Origin: Candidatus Gastranaerophilales bacterium
GTDB taxonomy: Bacteria > Cyanobacteriota > Vampirovibrionia > Gastranaerophilales > Gastranaerophilaceae
Direction of reading: 5' to 3'
Length of the DNA stretch: 64,000 bases
Assembly: GCA_944323045.1 (NCBI GenBank)
Contig: CALUQX010000010.1
Location: 1 to 64,000 of the forward strand
A model generated the notes under the pieces. That model was given only the letters and a program-made list of their open reading frames with translations, did not search any database and was not told where the DNA came from. The translations under genes and the position numbers were made by a program. This document shows, in pieces, positions 7,843 through 16,255 of the stretch (its first letter is position 1; every line of letters begins with the position of its first letter).

Positions 7843-8763
7843 TTAATTTTTCTTAACTATTGACCAAACTTTGTCACTTTCATCTATTGAGTATGTTCCT
7901 TTTAATACAGTTACGAATTTTCTCGTCTTCAAAAATTCATAGCGTAATTGGAAACTTCCGAGGCAAACGATTTCACCCGGCATTTTTAACGACACCAGTT
8001 TGTTTAGTGTTGTAAACACCTTTTTGATATCTGCTTTATTTTCATAAGGCTCTATCGCAATATAAGTGGTGAGTGTCATCTGGCTTTTGAGGACAAATTC
8101 GTCTATTTTAGCCATTAATGCAAGCAGGTAGCTTAAAACATCATCTACCCGTTCAAATTGCGGGCATAATAGCAGAAACTGCTCTCCTGATTTTGCTACC
8201 TTGCAGTGCGGAAGTTTTGACAGTGCATAATAAATCTGTTTATCAACTTCTTTTTCTTTATTTTCTTGCAAATCAGTACTCTGTTCTGCCCAAAAAGCAT
8301 TACCCAGTACATTTTTTAAATTATAACTTACTAAAATGGCAAAATTAGAATTTTTCAACTGTTGTTTTTCGTAATCATCCTGCAATTGTTTATTAAATAA
8401 TTCTTCTTGATCTCTGGCTACTTTATCTATGATAATATCAATTTTAGTAATCTGCTTTTCAAAAAATCCGTGTAACTGTGCACCGCCATAAATTACAAGC
8501 AGCGCAACAATATCAAACAGCAGAATTGAGCCGTCAAGTTTGACGCCGCCAATTTCTATCAGTCTTTTATAAAATATCTTAACCAATCCTGAAATAAAGT
8601 CAGAAAGCGGCTCTACAAAATTTAAAAATTGATGATTGATTAAATCCAAAAACCAGTGCAACGTCACCAGAAATATTACAACAAATAATAAAATTTGAAT
8701 CAGGAACACAATATTTATAAATAACTGCCACATTTTTTTCTGTGCATAATAAAATTTAAGCAT
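7843..8763 (-). CDS. Hypothetical membrane protein with cyclase-like C-terminus
   Basis: The product has 306 residues. Hydrophobic segments span about 12-40 and 80-98, then a charged coiled-coil-like stretch (about 103-140), then a soluble domain (about 140-306). That domain runs FAILVSYNLKN, GEQFLLLCP, MTLTTYIAIEP and LKMPGEIVCLGSF. This order and spacing recall a degenerate class III nucleotidyl cyclase fold, but I see no confident metal-binding Asp pair, so catalysis is doubtful. It follows panC by 14 bases and is probably co-transcribed. I do not know its role. Confidence 0.7.
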   Translation of the reverse strand: MLKFYYAQKKMWQLFINIVFLIQILLFVVIFLVTLHWFLDLINHQFLNFVEPLSDFISGLVKIFYKRLIEIGGVKLDGSILLFDIVALLVIYGGAQLHGFFEKQITKIDIIIDKVARDQEELFNKQLQDDYEKQQLKNSNFAILVSYNLKNVLGNAFWAEQSTDLQENKEKEVDKQIYYALSKLPHCKVAKSGEQFLLLCPQFERVDDVLSYLLALMAKIDEFVLKSQMTLTTYIAIEPYENKADIKKVFTTLNKLVSLKMPGEIVCLGSFQLRYEFLKTRKFVTVLKGTYSIDESDKVWSIVKKN

Positions 8764-8777
8764 AAGCTAAATCCTCA

Positions 8778-9632
8778 TTAACCTAACAAAATATTATCAA
8801 TTAAACGAACGCTGCCGATTTTTAGCGCGATGAATACCTGAGTATTTTCATCTGCAACAGTTTTTTCTTCCAAATTATTTTTGTCACGAAATTCCAGATA
8901 TTCAAGATTGTGATGTTCATTCAAAAATTCATAAGCCGTTTCTGTAAGTGCATGAACATCAGTTATGCCTTTATCATAACAAGCTTTTATATTGAAAAGA
9001 ATCTTACTTAAGGCAAGTGCTTCTTTTTTATCTTCTTCCGAAAGATATTTATTTCTGGAACTCAATGCCAGTCCGCTTTCTTCTCTGACTATCGGACAAG
9101 GAATAATTTCCACAGGAATATTCAAATCCTTAACCATTTTTTTGATTATGATAAGCTGTTGTGCATCTTTCTGTCCAAAAAATGCGTAATCAGGCTGCAC
9201 AATATTAAACAGTTTATTAACAACCGTACAAACGCCGTCAAAATGTCCTACACGGGATTTGCCGCAGAGTTTATCCACATAAAAATACGGAGGAATTACA
9301 TATGTAAGAAAGTCATTAGAAAGAATATGCCCTTCGCCGTACATTTCTTTTGGTGACGGTGCAAAAACTATATTTACGCCCGCGTCATTACACAATTTTT
9401 CATCAGCATCCAGAGTCCTTGGATATTTGTCCAAATCTTCTCCAGGACAGAATTGGATAGGGTTTACAAATACTGAAACTACAGTTCTGTCACATTTTCC
9501 AACACTCTTCTTGATAAGGCTTAAGTGACCGGCATGCAAAGCTCCCATTGTAGGAACAAGTCCGACTGTCAAACCTTCTTTTTTCCAGCTTTTTATCTGC
9601 TCTCTGACTTCTTCTATTCTATGTAAAATCAT
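8778..9632 (-). CDS. panC: Pantothenate synthetase
   Basis: PanC condenses pantoate and beta-alanine using ATP, the last step of pantothenate synthesis. The 284-residue protein shows VGLVPTMGALHAGHLSLI with the HxGH nucleotide-binding motif, FVNPIQF, FFGQKDAQQL and REESGLALSSRN, all in the expected order. Length is typical. GAGGTG precedes the ATG. panB lies about 800 bases upstream on the same strand with an unrelated gene between them; panD and panE are not in the window. Confidence 0.96.
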   Translation of the reverse strand: MILHRIEEVREQIKSWKKEGLTVGLVPTMGALHAGHLSLIKKSVGKCDRTVVSVFVNPIQFCPGEDLDKYPRTLDADEKLCNDAGVNIVFAPSPKEMYGEGHILSNDFLTYVIPPYFYVDKLCGKSRVGHFDGVCTVVNKLFNIVQPDYAFFGQKDAQQLIIIKKMVKDLNIPVEIIPCPIVREESGLALSSRNKYLSEEDKKEALALSKILFNIKACYDKGITDVHALTETAYEFLNEHHNLEYLEFRDKNNLEEKTVADENTQVFIALKIGSVRLIDNILLG

Positions 9633-9786
9633 TTTACAACACCTCGTACTTTTATAATAACATAAAAAGAATACTTATAAAATGATTTTTACAAAGAAAA
9701 AACAATCCGAATAAAAAAACGAATGGCGCCCTTTAAATAAGAACGCCCTCGAAAAATATGTAACAAAAAATTTAAATCTAAAGTTT

Positions 9787-10290
9787 TTAAGACAATCCCA
9801 AAGATATTTTATTGCTGGTGGACACCATATTCATAGCAGCATACATGCCTTGCTGAGAACTTTGAATAGATGAATACTGTTCATCCAGAGTCATTAATTC
9901 GTTCAAATATGAAGACAGTGTGGATAATCTTGTCGGATTACCTTCGGCTTCTTCAAGCAATGTTTCCAGCTCTGCACCGATATCATCAAGAATTTCGCTT
10001 ATATCAGCGTCACTTGATACGGTTACACCTACTTGCGATGCCAGAGTTTTTGCTCTTGAAAGAATTTCGCTCTCTGATGAGTTTTGCTGCTGTCCGCCAT
10101 TTTGAGATTGTTTTTGTGCTTCAGCCTGTGAAATTTTTGACTGGGCTTCGGATTCTGTCATACCGTCAGTTACTGGAATTCCTAATGCCTCAAGTTTAGC
10201 TTTTGTTTCATTACTAATTGAAGATTTTTTAGTTAGAACTTCACTTGCCGCAGTACTGCCTGCGCTGACTGATGAGATTGATGTTGTCAT
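9787..10290 (-). CDS. Hypothetical Ser/Gln-rich protein
   Basis: The product has 167 residues and I do not recognise it. The composition is low-complexity: Ser/Thr-rich N-terminus, a Gln/Ser/Asn tract near 55-75 (QKQSQNGGQQQNSSESE), then an acidic amphipathic helix region with an EALGIPVTDGMTESEAQSKI segment that resembles short helical repeats. There is no hydrophobic signal and no cysteine. AGAAAGGATG is a plausible ribosome site. It sits between panB and panC on the same strand. The 154 bases downstream show no clear terminator. Confidence 0.75.
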   Translation of the reverse strand: MTTSISSVSAGSTAASEVLTKKSSISNETKAKLEALGIPVTDGMTESEAQSKISQAEAQKQSQNGGQQQNSSESEILSRAKTLASQVGVTVSSDADISEILDDIGAELETLLEEAEGNPTRLSTLSSYLNELMTLDEQYSSIQSSQQGMYAAMNMVSTSNKISLGLS

Positions 10291-10420
10291 AAAAGCACAT
10301 CCTTTCTTTTAACTATTCTCTCTCTTAAAAACTAAGACAAATAGTTAAACGGAATGCTTTCAGAAAAACTTTAGCGATTTTGAGGTAATATGAAGAAATA
10401 TTTACTAAAAATTATACAGG

Positions 10421-11266
10421 CTAACAAATATGCCGCTTAAATTGTTCTAATTCATCTTCACTTAATTTAAAGACCTCATTATCGTTTGGATAACTGCCGT
10501 TTTTAACATCTTCATTGAACTGTTTAGCACAATTTAAAATAAGTGATTTCATATCACCGTAGCGGCGGGCAAATTTAGGCTTAAAGTCAGAGAATTTACC
10601 GAATAAATCATCACAGACAATAACCTGCCCCGTGCAATATCTACCAGCGCCGCAGGAAATTGTCGGAACAGTAAGATTTTCAGATATATATTTAGCACTT
10701 TCCTCTGGCACCATTTCAAGCACTATTGAAAATACACCGGCTTGTTCAAGTCTTGAACACTGGAACAAAATATCAGATGCGGCCTCAAATGATTTTCCCT
10801 GAATATTATATCCGCCGATTGTATTCAAAAACTGAGGAGTAAAACCAACATGTCCCATAACAGGAATTCCGCATCCTACAAGACGTCTTATGACTTCATA
10901 AATATATTCATCAGCACCTTCAATTTTTACAGCATTAGCACCGAGTTTAATCATTTCACCACAATTTTTAATCGCTGTTGCAACATCCGTATGATAGCTT
11001 AAAAAAGGCATATCTGTTACAACCATTGCATGATTAACACCTTTTGCCACAGCTTTTGTAAAAATTTTCATCTCGTCAACCCCGATTGCATGAGTTGTTT
11101 CATACCCGAGCGCTGTCATTGCAAGGCTGTCGCCGATTAATATAACATCTATACCGGCTTCATCAATATATTTGGCTGTTGAATAATCGTAAGCTGTCAG
11201 CATAGAAAATTTTTCATTATTGTCTTTAATTTTTTGAATTGTTCTAACAGTTACTTTTTTAGCCAT
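10421..11266 (-). CDS. panB: 3-methyl-2-oxobutanoate hydroxymethyltransferase
   Basis: PanB transfers a hydroxymethyl group from 5,10-methylenetetrahydrofolate to ketoisovalerate, giving ketopantoate. The 281-residue TIM barrel shows MLTAYDYSTAKYIDEAGID, LIGDSLAM with the metal-binding Asp, KLGANAVKIEGA, PVMGHVGFTPQ and VLEMVPEE with the catalytic Glu. Length is standard. Its ATG shares one base with the TAA of the upstream yvcK gene, which indicates translational coupling. Confidence 0.96.
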   Translation of the reverse strand: MAKKVTVRTIQKIKDNNEKFSMLTAYDYSTAKYIDEAGIDVILIGDSLAMTALGYETTHAIGVDEMKIFTKAVAKGVNHAMVVTDMPFLSYHTDVATAIKNCGEMIKLGANAVKIEGADEYIYEVIRRLVGCGIPVMGHVGFTPQFLNTIGGYNIQGKSFEAASDILFQCSRLEQAGVFSIVLEMVPEESAKYISENLTVPTISCGAGRYCTGQVIVCDDLFGKFSDFKPKFARRYGDMKSLILNCAKQFNEDVKNGSYPNDNEVFKLSEDELEQFKRHIC

Positions 11267-12621
11267 TATAGTTTACAATCCTGTTTTTCTATTTCTCTTG
11301 CAGTAAAAAACAATGTTTTGTCGTTTTTGTGTTCTTTTTTAAACCAGCAGTAGATAGCTCTTGCCACACGGTTGGAACTGTGTCTTACAAGTCCTTCGCG
11401 GCTGTCTTCTATTAACTTTTTAGAGAAAAGTTTTATACCCAACCGTTTAATATTTTCAGTATCAATTTTTACAGGGAAAGAACCTGACTGCTGATATTTT
11501 TGGGCGAGATTTGCCGGCAGATAGTCATTAACCAGTACTGCATCAATAATATCACGGCTTCCGGCATGTTGGATTAATGCTTTTAAGTGGTCAGACACAC
11601 TATATCCGTCAGTTTCACCCGGCTGAGTCATTATGTTGCAGACATAAATCTTTTTAGCATGAGATTTTGCAATTTCATCAGCTATCTCTCTTATGATAAG
11701 GTTAGGGATTACACTTGTATAGAGGCTTCCCGGACCAAGAATTATCAATTCAGCATCTTTTATAGCAGCAATAACATCTGACAACGCTTTACAATCAGCA
11801 GGGTCAGTGTATAATCTTTTGATTCTGCCGTGAGCTTCCGGAATATTGGATTCTCCATGGATTATACGTCCGTCTTCCATTTCTGCAACTAATTTCATAT
11901 CATCCAGAGTTGAAGGCAGAACACGACCTCTGATGGATAAAACATTTGAAGATTCTTTAACAGCGCGAACCATATCGCCTGTGATAGCACAAAGCGCTGT
12001 CAAAAACAGATTGCCGAAACTGTGACCTTCCAGACCTTCTCCTGATTTGAATCTATACTGAAACAGTTTTGTAATCAAATCTTCATCATCTGCAAGTGCT
12101 GCAATACAGTTTCTTATATCTCCCGGAGGCAGCATACCCATTTCTTCTCGCAGTCTGCCGGAGCTTCCGCCGTCATCACCAACTGTAACAACTGCAGTTA
12201 CATTATTTGTTATATGTTTAATTCCTCTTAATAACATAGAAAGTCCTGTACCGCCGCCTACTGCAACAATTTTAGGACCTCTGTTTAACTTTCTTCTTCT
12301 ATATAAAGATTCTAACAAAGTTTGATTATCTTTACCGTCAAGAATAGATAAATTAGTTTTTTCCCAGCCTTTAAAAAATAATGCCGCACCGAACATCAAT
12401 ACGGAAAATGCAAGCCATTCTGTTGAGGCATGAAGAGCAATTTTGCGGATAAATTCCATTGTATAAAATATCGGCTTGATATCAATTAAAATCAATACAC
12501 CTAAAGTCATCATTGCTGCCCCTAAAAAGATCAGCATAAACCATCTTTTTACCTGTAAACCAGGGATTAGCCATCTTGCATCTTGAGGTATTCTTACATT
12601 ATTTTTTAATTTCATCATCAT
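11266..12621 (-). CDS. yvcK: YvcK/GlmR-family protein with N-terminal membrane anchor
   Basis: YvcK (GlmR) proteins bind UDP-sugars such as UDP-GlcNAc and control carbon flow into cell-wall precursors. Two hydrophobic segments (about residues 30-50 and 63-83) precede the CofD-like domain, which starts at RGPKIVAVGGGTGLSMLL and includes VTVGDDGGSSGRLR, LPPGDIRNCIAAL, EGHSFGNLFL and LGPGSLYTSVIPNL. The membrane anchor is absent from the Bacillus protein but occurs in some other lineages. It is the middle gene of a cluster with a pxpA-like gene (9-base gap) and panB (1-base overlap). Two or three alternative Met codons open the gene. Confidence 0.92.
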   Translation of the reverse strand: MMMKLKNNVRIPQDARWLIPGLQVKRWFMLIFLGAAMMTLGVLILIDIKPIFYTMEFIRKIALHASTEWLAFSVLMFGAALFFKGWEKTNLSILDGKDNQTLLESLYRRRKLNRGPKIVAVGGGTGLSMLLRGIKHITNNVTAVVTVGDDGGSSGRLREEMGMLPPGDIRNCIAALADDEDLITKLFQYRFKSGEGLEGHSFGNLFLTALCAITGDMVRAVKESSNVLSIRGRVLPSTLDDMKLVAEMEDGRIIHGESNIPEAHGRIKRLYTDPADCKALSDVIAAIKDAELIILGPGSLYTSVIPNLIIREIADEIAKSHAKKIYVCNIMTQPGETDGYSVSDHLKALIQHAGSRDIIDAVLVNDYLPANLAQKYQQSGSFPVKIDTENIKRLGIKLFSKKLIEDSREGLVRHSSNRVARAIYCWFKKEHKNDKTLFFTAREIEKQDCKL

Positions 12622-12630
12622 TATTTCATC

Positions 12631-13437
12631 CTATACCCAGCCTGATTCGCACACGTTTTTGTAATTTACAGGGAGCGGGGAAACCACTTCCTTTGCGGCT
12701 TTAGCCAGTTCTAAAGCATTGCTGATTCTGTTTGTAAAGTGAATAGTGTCGGCATTAACTACAGTTTTGCCGCCTTCATTATTGTAGACCTGTGAATTTG
12801 ACAGTAACAGTTTTAAGCGTGAAATTGAAGTTTCTGTGTTTTCAATATCATTAGCCGAATAATCAACTGTACCGTCAAGATTATAAATTTTATTCAGAGA
12901 AATTTCCTGAGCAACCGGAATATTGACATATTCTGCGGCTTTTTCGGTTACATCACCTGCTGCGCCGTAATATACAAGCCATTTAGAACATTTTTTAACA
13001 GCTTTTGCAATTGCGCAGGCAAAGTTAAAATCTTCAGATGCCTGTTTATACATAGCGCCGTGCGGGCGGACATGTTCTATTTCAAGTTTAAAGCTTTTTG
13101 CAAAAGACATCAATGCTCCAACCTGATAAATAACAAGTGCTTCAATTTCATCTTCTGACAATTCCATTGGTCTGTAGCCAAACCCTTGAATATCATCAAA
13201 GCCTATATGTGCGCCTATAACAACATTCTTCTCTTTAGCTTTTAATAACGCATTTTTGATAGTTAAAGGATCGCCGGCATGAAATCCGCATGCTATATTA
13301 ACAGAACTTACATAATCCAGAAGTTCAAATTCACTGTTATTTTTATAAATCCCGAAACTCTGGGCTAAATCACAATTAAAATCAATATTTTTTATAACTT
13401 TTCTCTCTAGAGTATTTTGCATATTTCTGTATTCCAT
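12631..13437 (-). CDS. LamB/YcsF (PxpA-like) protein, divergent
   Basis: The 268-residue product belongs to the YcsF/PxpA family; PxpA is subunit A of prokaryotic 5-oxoprolinase. SVNIACGFHAGDP, GAHIGFDD and HVRPHGAMYKQ are conserved. The usual N-terminal DLGE reads DLAQ here, and the EVFADR-type segment is replaced by EISLNKIYN, so activity may differ. PxpB and PxpC are not nearby, although they usually accompany PxpA. The frame is open to 13482, but a TATAAT hexamer lies within that stretch, 16 bases before ATG 13437, so I choose 13437; ATG 13422 is also possible. No good Shine-Dalgarno is visible. Confidence 0.82.
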   Translation of the reverse strand: MEYRNMQNTLERKVIKNIDFNCDLAQSFGIYKNNSEFELLDYVSSVNIACGFHAGDPLTIKNALLKAKEKNVVIGAHIGFDDIQGFGYRPMELSEDEIEALVIYQVGALMSFAKSFKLEIEHVRPHGAMYKQASEDFNFACAIAKAVKKCSKWLVYYGAAGDVTEKAAEYVNIPVAQEISLNKIYNLDGTVDYSANDIENTETSISRLKLLLSNSQVYNNEGGKTVVNADTIHFTNRISNALELAKAAKEVVSPLPVNYKNVCESGWV

Positions 13438-13546
13438 TATTACTGATGAAATAATTATACTTAGTAAATAAATTAATGCCACAATTTTTACATAAATTTA
13501 ATATGGCATAAGTTTTACTGAATAGCAGAAATGTATTTACATCATA

Positions 13547-13858
13547 TTAAAGAATCTCTTTTGCGATATTGTACAGTTTTTTCAATTTTTCATCATCCAT
13601 TACAGAAATTATATTTAAGATTTTCTTTTCCAATTCATTACGTGAGTCTTCACTGCCAATAGTAAATAAATCGACATATTCCACACCCAAAGCTTTTACC
13701 AATTTTTCAATTAAATCACATGACGGAAAACTCTTTGCATTTTCCAGATACGAAATATAACGAAAATCAACGCCAACCTGTTCAGCCAGTTGTTCCTGAG
13801 TTAATTTTCGTAACTTTCTGAGTCTTTTTAAATTTTTTGCGAAACCTTGTTTAAACAT
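13547..13858 (-). CDS. XRE-family regulator
   Basis: The product has 103 residues: an HTH_3 domain at about 7-62 (LRKLRKLTQEQLAEQVGVD, recognition region YISYLENAKSFP, then LVKALGVEYVDLF) followed by a charged C-terminal helix (about 70-103) that could dimerise. It is divergent from the glycosyltransferase gene at 14020; the 161-base region between them is very AT-rich and holds the palindrome AACTAGTT at 13901-13908. No clear Shine-Dalgarno is visible. Local control of the glycosyltransferase is inferred from position only. Confidence 0.87.
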   Translation of the reverse strand: MFKQGFAKNLKRLRKLRKLTQEQLAEQVGVDFRYISYLENAKSFPSCDLIEKLVKALGVEYVDLFTIGSEDSRNELEKKILNIISVMDDEKLKKLYNIAKEIL

Positions 13859-14019
13859 TTTCTAATATTAAGTTTATAAATTAATTATACAAATATTACT
13901 AACTAGTTTATTGAATATAATTGACAAATTTCTAATTAAAATATAGAATTTCAAATAATCACTTAGAATATATAATATTTTTTCAATATTTTATATCAAG
14001 TTTTATTTGAGGAGGAAAC

Positions 14020-15048
14020 ATGAAATTTAACAAATTATTTTCATTAACTTATAACGAGAGACTTCTGCCGGATAAAAAAGATTTTGTTATATTACGAAAA
14101 GGCTTGCTGCTGAAGTTATTCGGGCTTACCAAATGTATTCATCTAAATTGGATATTAGATTTATTGCCATGTAAATATGACTTTGATGATTTTTATCCGC
14201 AGCCGCTTGAAAAAGAGCCAGAAGTCTATTTGTCTATAGCAGCTATCCTGAAAAATGAAGCACCATATATAAAGGAATGGATTGAGTTTCATAAACTGGT
14301 TGGCGTTGAACGTTTTTATCTTTATGATAACGAATCAACCGATAAGGTAAAAGAAATACTGGCTCCGTACATAGAAGACGGCACCGTTGTTTACACATAT
14401 GTAAAGGGAACAGTAAAACAAATGCCTGTTTATCAGGATGCTGTTTACCATTACAAATATTCTACACGCTGGATGGCATTTTTAGACCTCGATGAATATC
14501 TTTTCCCTGTTGAAAAAGAGTCTTTGCCGGATTTGTTAAAAGACTATGAACAATATCCTGCACTCGTCGCAAACTGGGTGATGTTTGACAGCAACGGGTT
14601 ATTAGAACATCCTCAGGGCAAGCTTGTTACAGAAACTTATACAAGAGTTTATAAAAATTATAATATTTATGAAAACCACCATGTTAAATCGATTGTAAAT
14701 CCTAAAAAGGTGAGATTTCTTAATAATCCACATTATTGTTATTACAATTATAATCAATATGCAGTTACTGAAAATGTAGAAAGATGTAAAGGTCCTATTA
14801 CCAGATATAATTCCGTAAACAAAATCAGAATAAATCATTATTACTGCAAATCCTTGCAAGATTATAAATTGAAAATAGACAGAGGAAGAGCTGACATACT
14901 GGAGAAAAGAGAGTTCAATGCACAGGAAGTAAATTTTCAAGAAACCACGCAGGATTATGCAATACAAAAATATCTGCCGGAATTACGGAAACGAATGAAT
15001 GCATCTGAAGCAGCTAATCACAGAGAGCTTACTGCAACAAATGTATGA
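14020..15048 (+). CDS. Glycosyltransferase, GT2_4/GT92-like (DUF23 group)
   Basis: The 342-residue protein opens with about 65 less conserved residues, then SIAAILKNEAPYIKEWIEFH, LVGVERFYLYDNESTD, and the metal-binding DxD-type motif in MAFLDLDEYLFP, followed by HHVKSIVNPKKV and NNPHYCYYNY. This order is that of the bacterial GT2_4/GT92 family, which adds a sugar (often galactose) to surface glycans. There is no membrane segment. GGAGGA lies 8 bases before the ATG. A clear paralogue lies at 32036, sharing the KNEAPY, HKLVGVE and VKSIV blocks. It is divergent from an XRE gene and followed by a zinc-ribbon gene. Confidence 0.85.
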   Translation: MKFNKLFSLTYNERLLPDKKDFVILRKGLLLKLFGLTKCIHLNWILDLLPCKYDFDDFYPQPLEKEPEVYLSIAAILKNEAPYIKEWIEFHKLVGVERFYLYDNESTDKVKEILAPYIEDGTVVYTYVKGTVKQMPVYQDAVYHYKYSTRWMAFLDLDEYLFPVEKESLPDLLKDYEQYPALVANWVMFDSNGLLEHPQGKLVTETYTRVYKNYNIYENHHVKSIVNPKKVRFLNNPHYCYYNYNQYAVTENVERCKGPITRYNSVNKIRINHYYCKSLQDYKLKIDRGRADILEKREFNAQEVNFQETTQDYAIQKYLPELRKRMNASEAANHRELTATNV

Positions 15049-15120
15049 TATTATCATATTTTTATTGACATTAGCCTGAAAATAAATTAATATTTTTTTG
15101 TAATTTAACGGAGAGAGAAT

Positions 15121-15648
15121 ATGGCTGATAATTTTAAAACAATAAAGTGTCCTGCATGTCAAAAAGAAATGCATAAAATATTTATTCCGTCCGAAGGTAT
15201 AAATATAGATATCTGTCTTGACGGATGCGGCGGAATTTATTTTGATAACAGAGAATTTAAATATTTTGATGAACAGGATGAAAATATTGATGAAATTATC
15301 AAGGCTATAGAAGGAAAAGAGTTTATAAAGGTTGATGAATCCCTGCCAAGAACCTGTCCTGTTTGCGGCGCCAGAATGGTAAAGAATTTTGCAAGCATCA
15401 AAAAGGAAGTCCAAATTGATGAATGCTATTCCTGCGGCGGTAAATTTCTTGACCATGACGAATTAACTAAAATTAGAAAACAATACGCAACAGAAGAAGA
15501 CCGCTCAGCAGACACAATGGCATATTTATATGATACAGTAGGTGTTAAACTAAAAGCACTAGATGCAGAACGTGAACGCCTTGCTCAAAGCCGCTCCTGG
15601 CTGAAAAGATTCTTTGATCACCTCGTTGGCATGGATTCTAAGATATAA
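15121..15648 (+). CDS. Zinc-ribbon (zf-TFIIB-like) protein
   Basis: The 175-residue protein has two TFIIB-type zinc-binding modules. The first runs from KCPACQKEM to LDGCGGIYFDNREF (about 9-60). The second runs from CPVCGARMV to CYSCGGKFLDHDEL (about 79-120). Each has two CxxC-like pairs plus the GGxxxDxxE tail seen in this family. A charged helix (about 120-165, DAERERLAQSRSWLKRFF) closes the protein. GGAGAGAGA precedes the ATG. It lies 72 bases after the glycosyltransferase gene and may share its transcript. The role is unknown. Confidence 0.82.
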   Translation: MADNFKTIKCPACQKEMHKIFIPSEGINIDICLDGCGGIYFDNREFKYFDEQDENIDEIIKAIEGKEFIKVDESLPRTCPVCGARMVKNFASIKKEVQIDECYSCGGKFLDHDELTKIRKQYATEEDRSADTMAYLYDTVGVKLKALDAERERLAQSRSWLKRFFDHLVGMDSKI

Positions 15649-15683
15649 AATGCAGCATGTCAGCCTTAATTGTTAATTAAAGT

Positions 15684-16022
15684 TTATTTAAGTTTCAATG
15701 CTTTATGTACTGATTTTAATGCATCTATATAGCATGACAATTCATTGTCATCTTTAGCTGAATTAAGTATCTGCAAAGCTTTTGCATAGAGCGGATTTTT
15801 GTTTATTTCAACCTGCTCAAGTTCTATCCCGGCTTCATCAAGCGTGACACCGAGTGCTCCCAATAATTTGTTAAGTGTTGCATATGAAGGGAAATACTTG
15901 CCGTTTTCAACACGTGATAAGTGTTTTTCATCAATTTCTGCTTTTTCGGCAAGCGCCTGTTGTGTATAACCTTTAGATTTCCTTATTTCACGGAGTCTTT
16001 TACCGAATTCTTTATTGTTCAT
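15684..16022 (-). CDS. XRE-family regulator
   Basis: The product has 112 residues. The HTH_3 domain (about 7-62) contains IRKSKGYTQQALAEKAEID and HLSRVENGKYFPS, followed by LLGALGVTLDEAG and a helical C-terminal extension (about 70-112). It closely resembles the 25149-25487 regulator (shared KHLSR.ENGKY block), so the two are paralogues. It is divergent from the autotransporter gene, and an 8-bp inverted repeat lies 35-54 bases upstream of its start. I infer local control of the autotransporter. AGGAGTG lies upstream of the ATG. Confidence 0.88.
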   Translation of the reverse strand: MNNKEFGKRLREIRKSKGYTQQALAEKAEIDEKHLSRVENGKYFPSYATLNKLLGALGVTLDEAGIELEQVEINKNPLYAKALQILNSAKDDNELSCYIDALKSVHKALKLK

Positions 16023-16057
16023 AACACTCCTTTTTTTATATTTTTAATGAAAAAATT

Positions 16058-16076
16058 AATTATCGACACGATAATT
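16058..16076. promoter_or_regulatory. Inverted-repeat operator candidate between XRE gene and autotransporter
   Basis: AATTATCG at 16058-16065 and its exact reverse complement CGATAATT at 16069-16076 are separated by ACA. The site lies just upstream of the XRE gene at 15684 and about 180 bases upstream of the autotransporter. A 19-bp palindromic site is the right scale for a dimeric XRE repressor. Which gene it controls is inference. Confidence 0.6.
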
Positions 16077-16255
16077 CCGGCAATATTTTGTAACAAATTT
16101 ATTTGCACTATTGTCACCTTTTGTTTTTTTGTGCTAGGCTATTGTGCAGTGGAATAGTCACCCTATTTAAAATTGAGTTTTAAATAAATCATCAACTGAT
16201 TGGTGCTATAAACATCACTTTTATATAGAGGGTGGCAAAAATAAAGAGGAAAAAG

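Noticed and set aside
9660-9786. Terminator after the Ser/Gln-rich gene
   Set aside because: GGGCG and GGCGCC blocks are present, but I could not form a convincing stem followed by a T run.
16232-16255. GTG start for the autotransporter
   Set aside because: AGAGGA is spaced for ATG 16256, which gives a normal signal peptide; the GTG would put extra charged residues before it and has no ribosome site.
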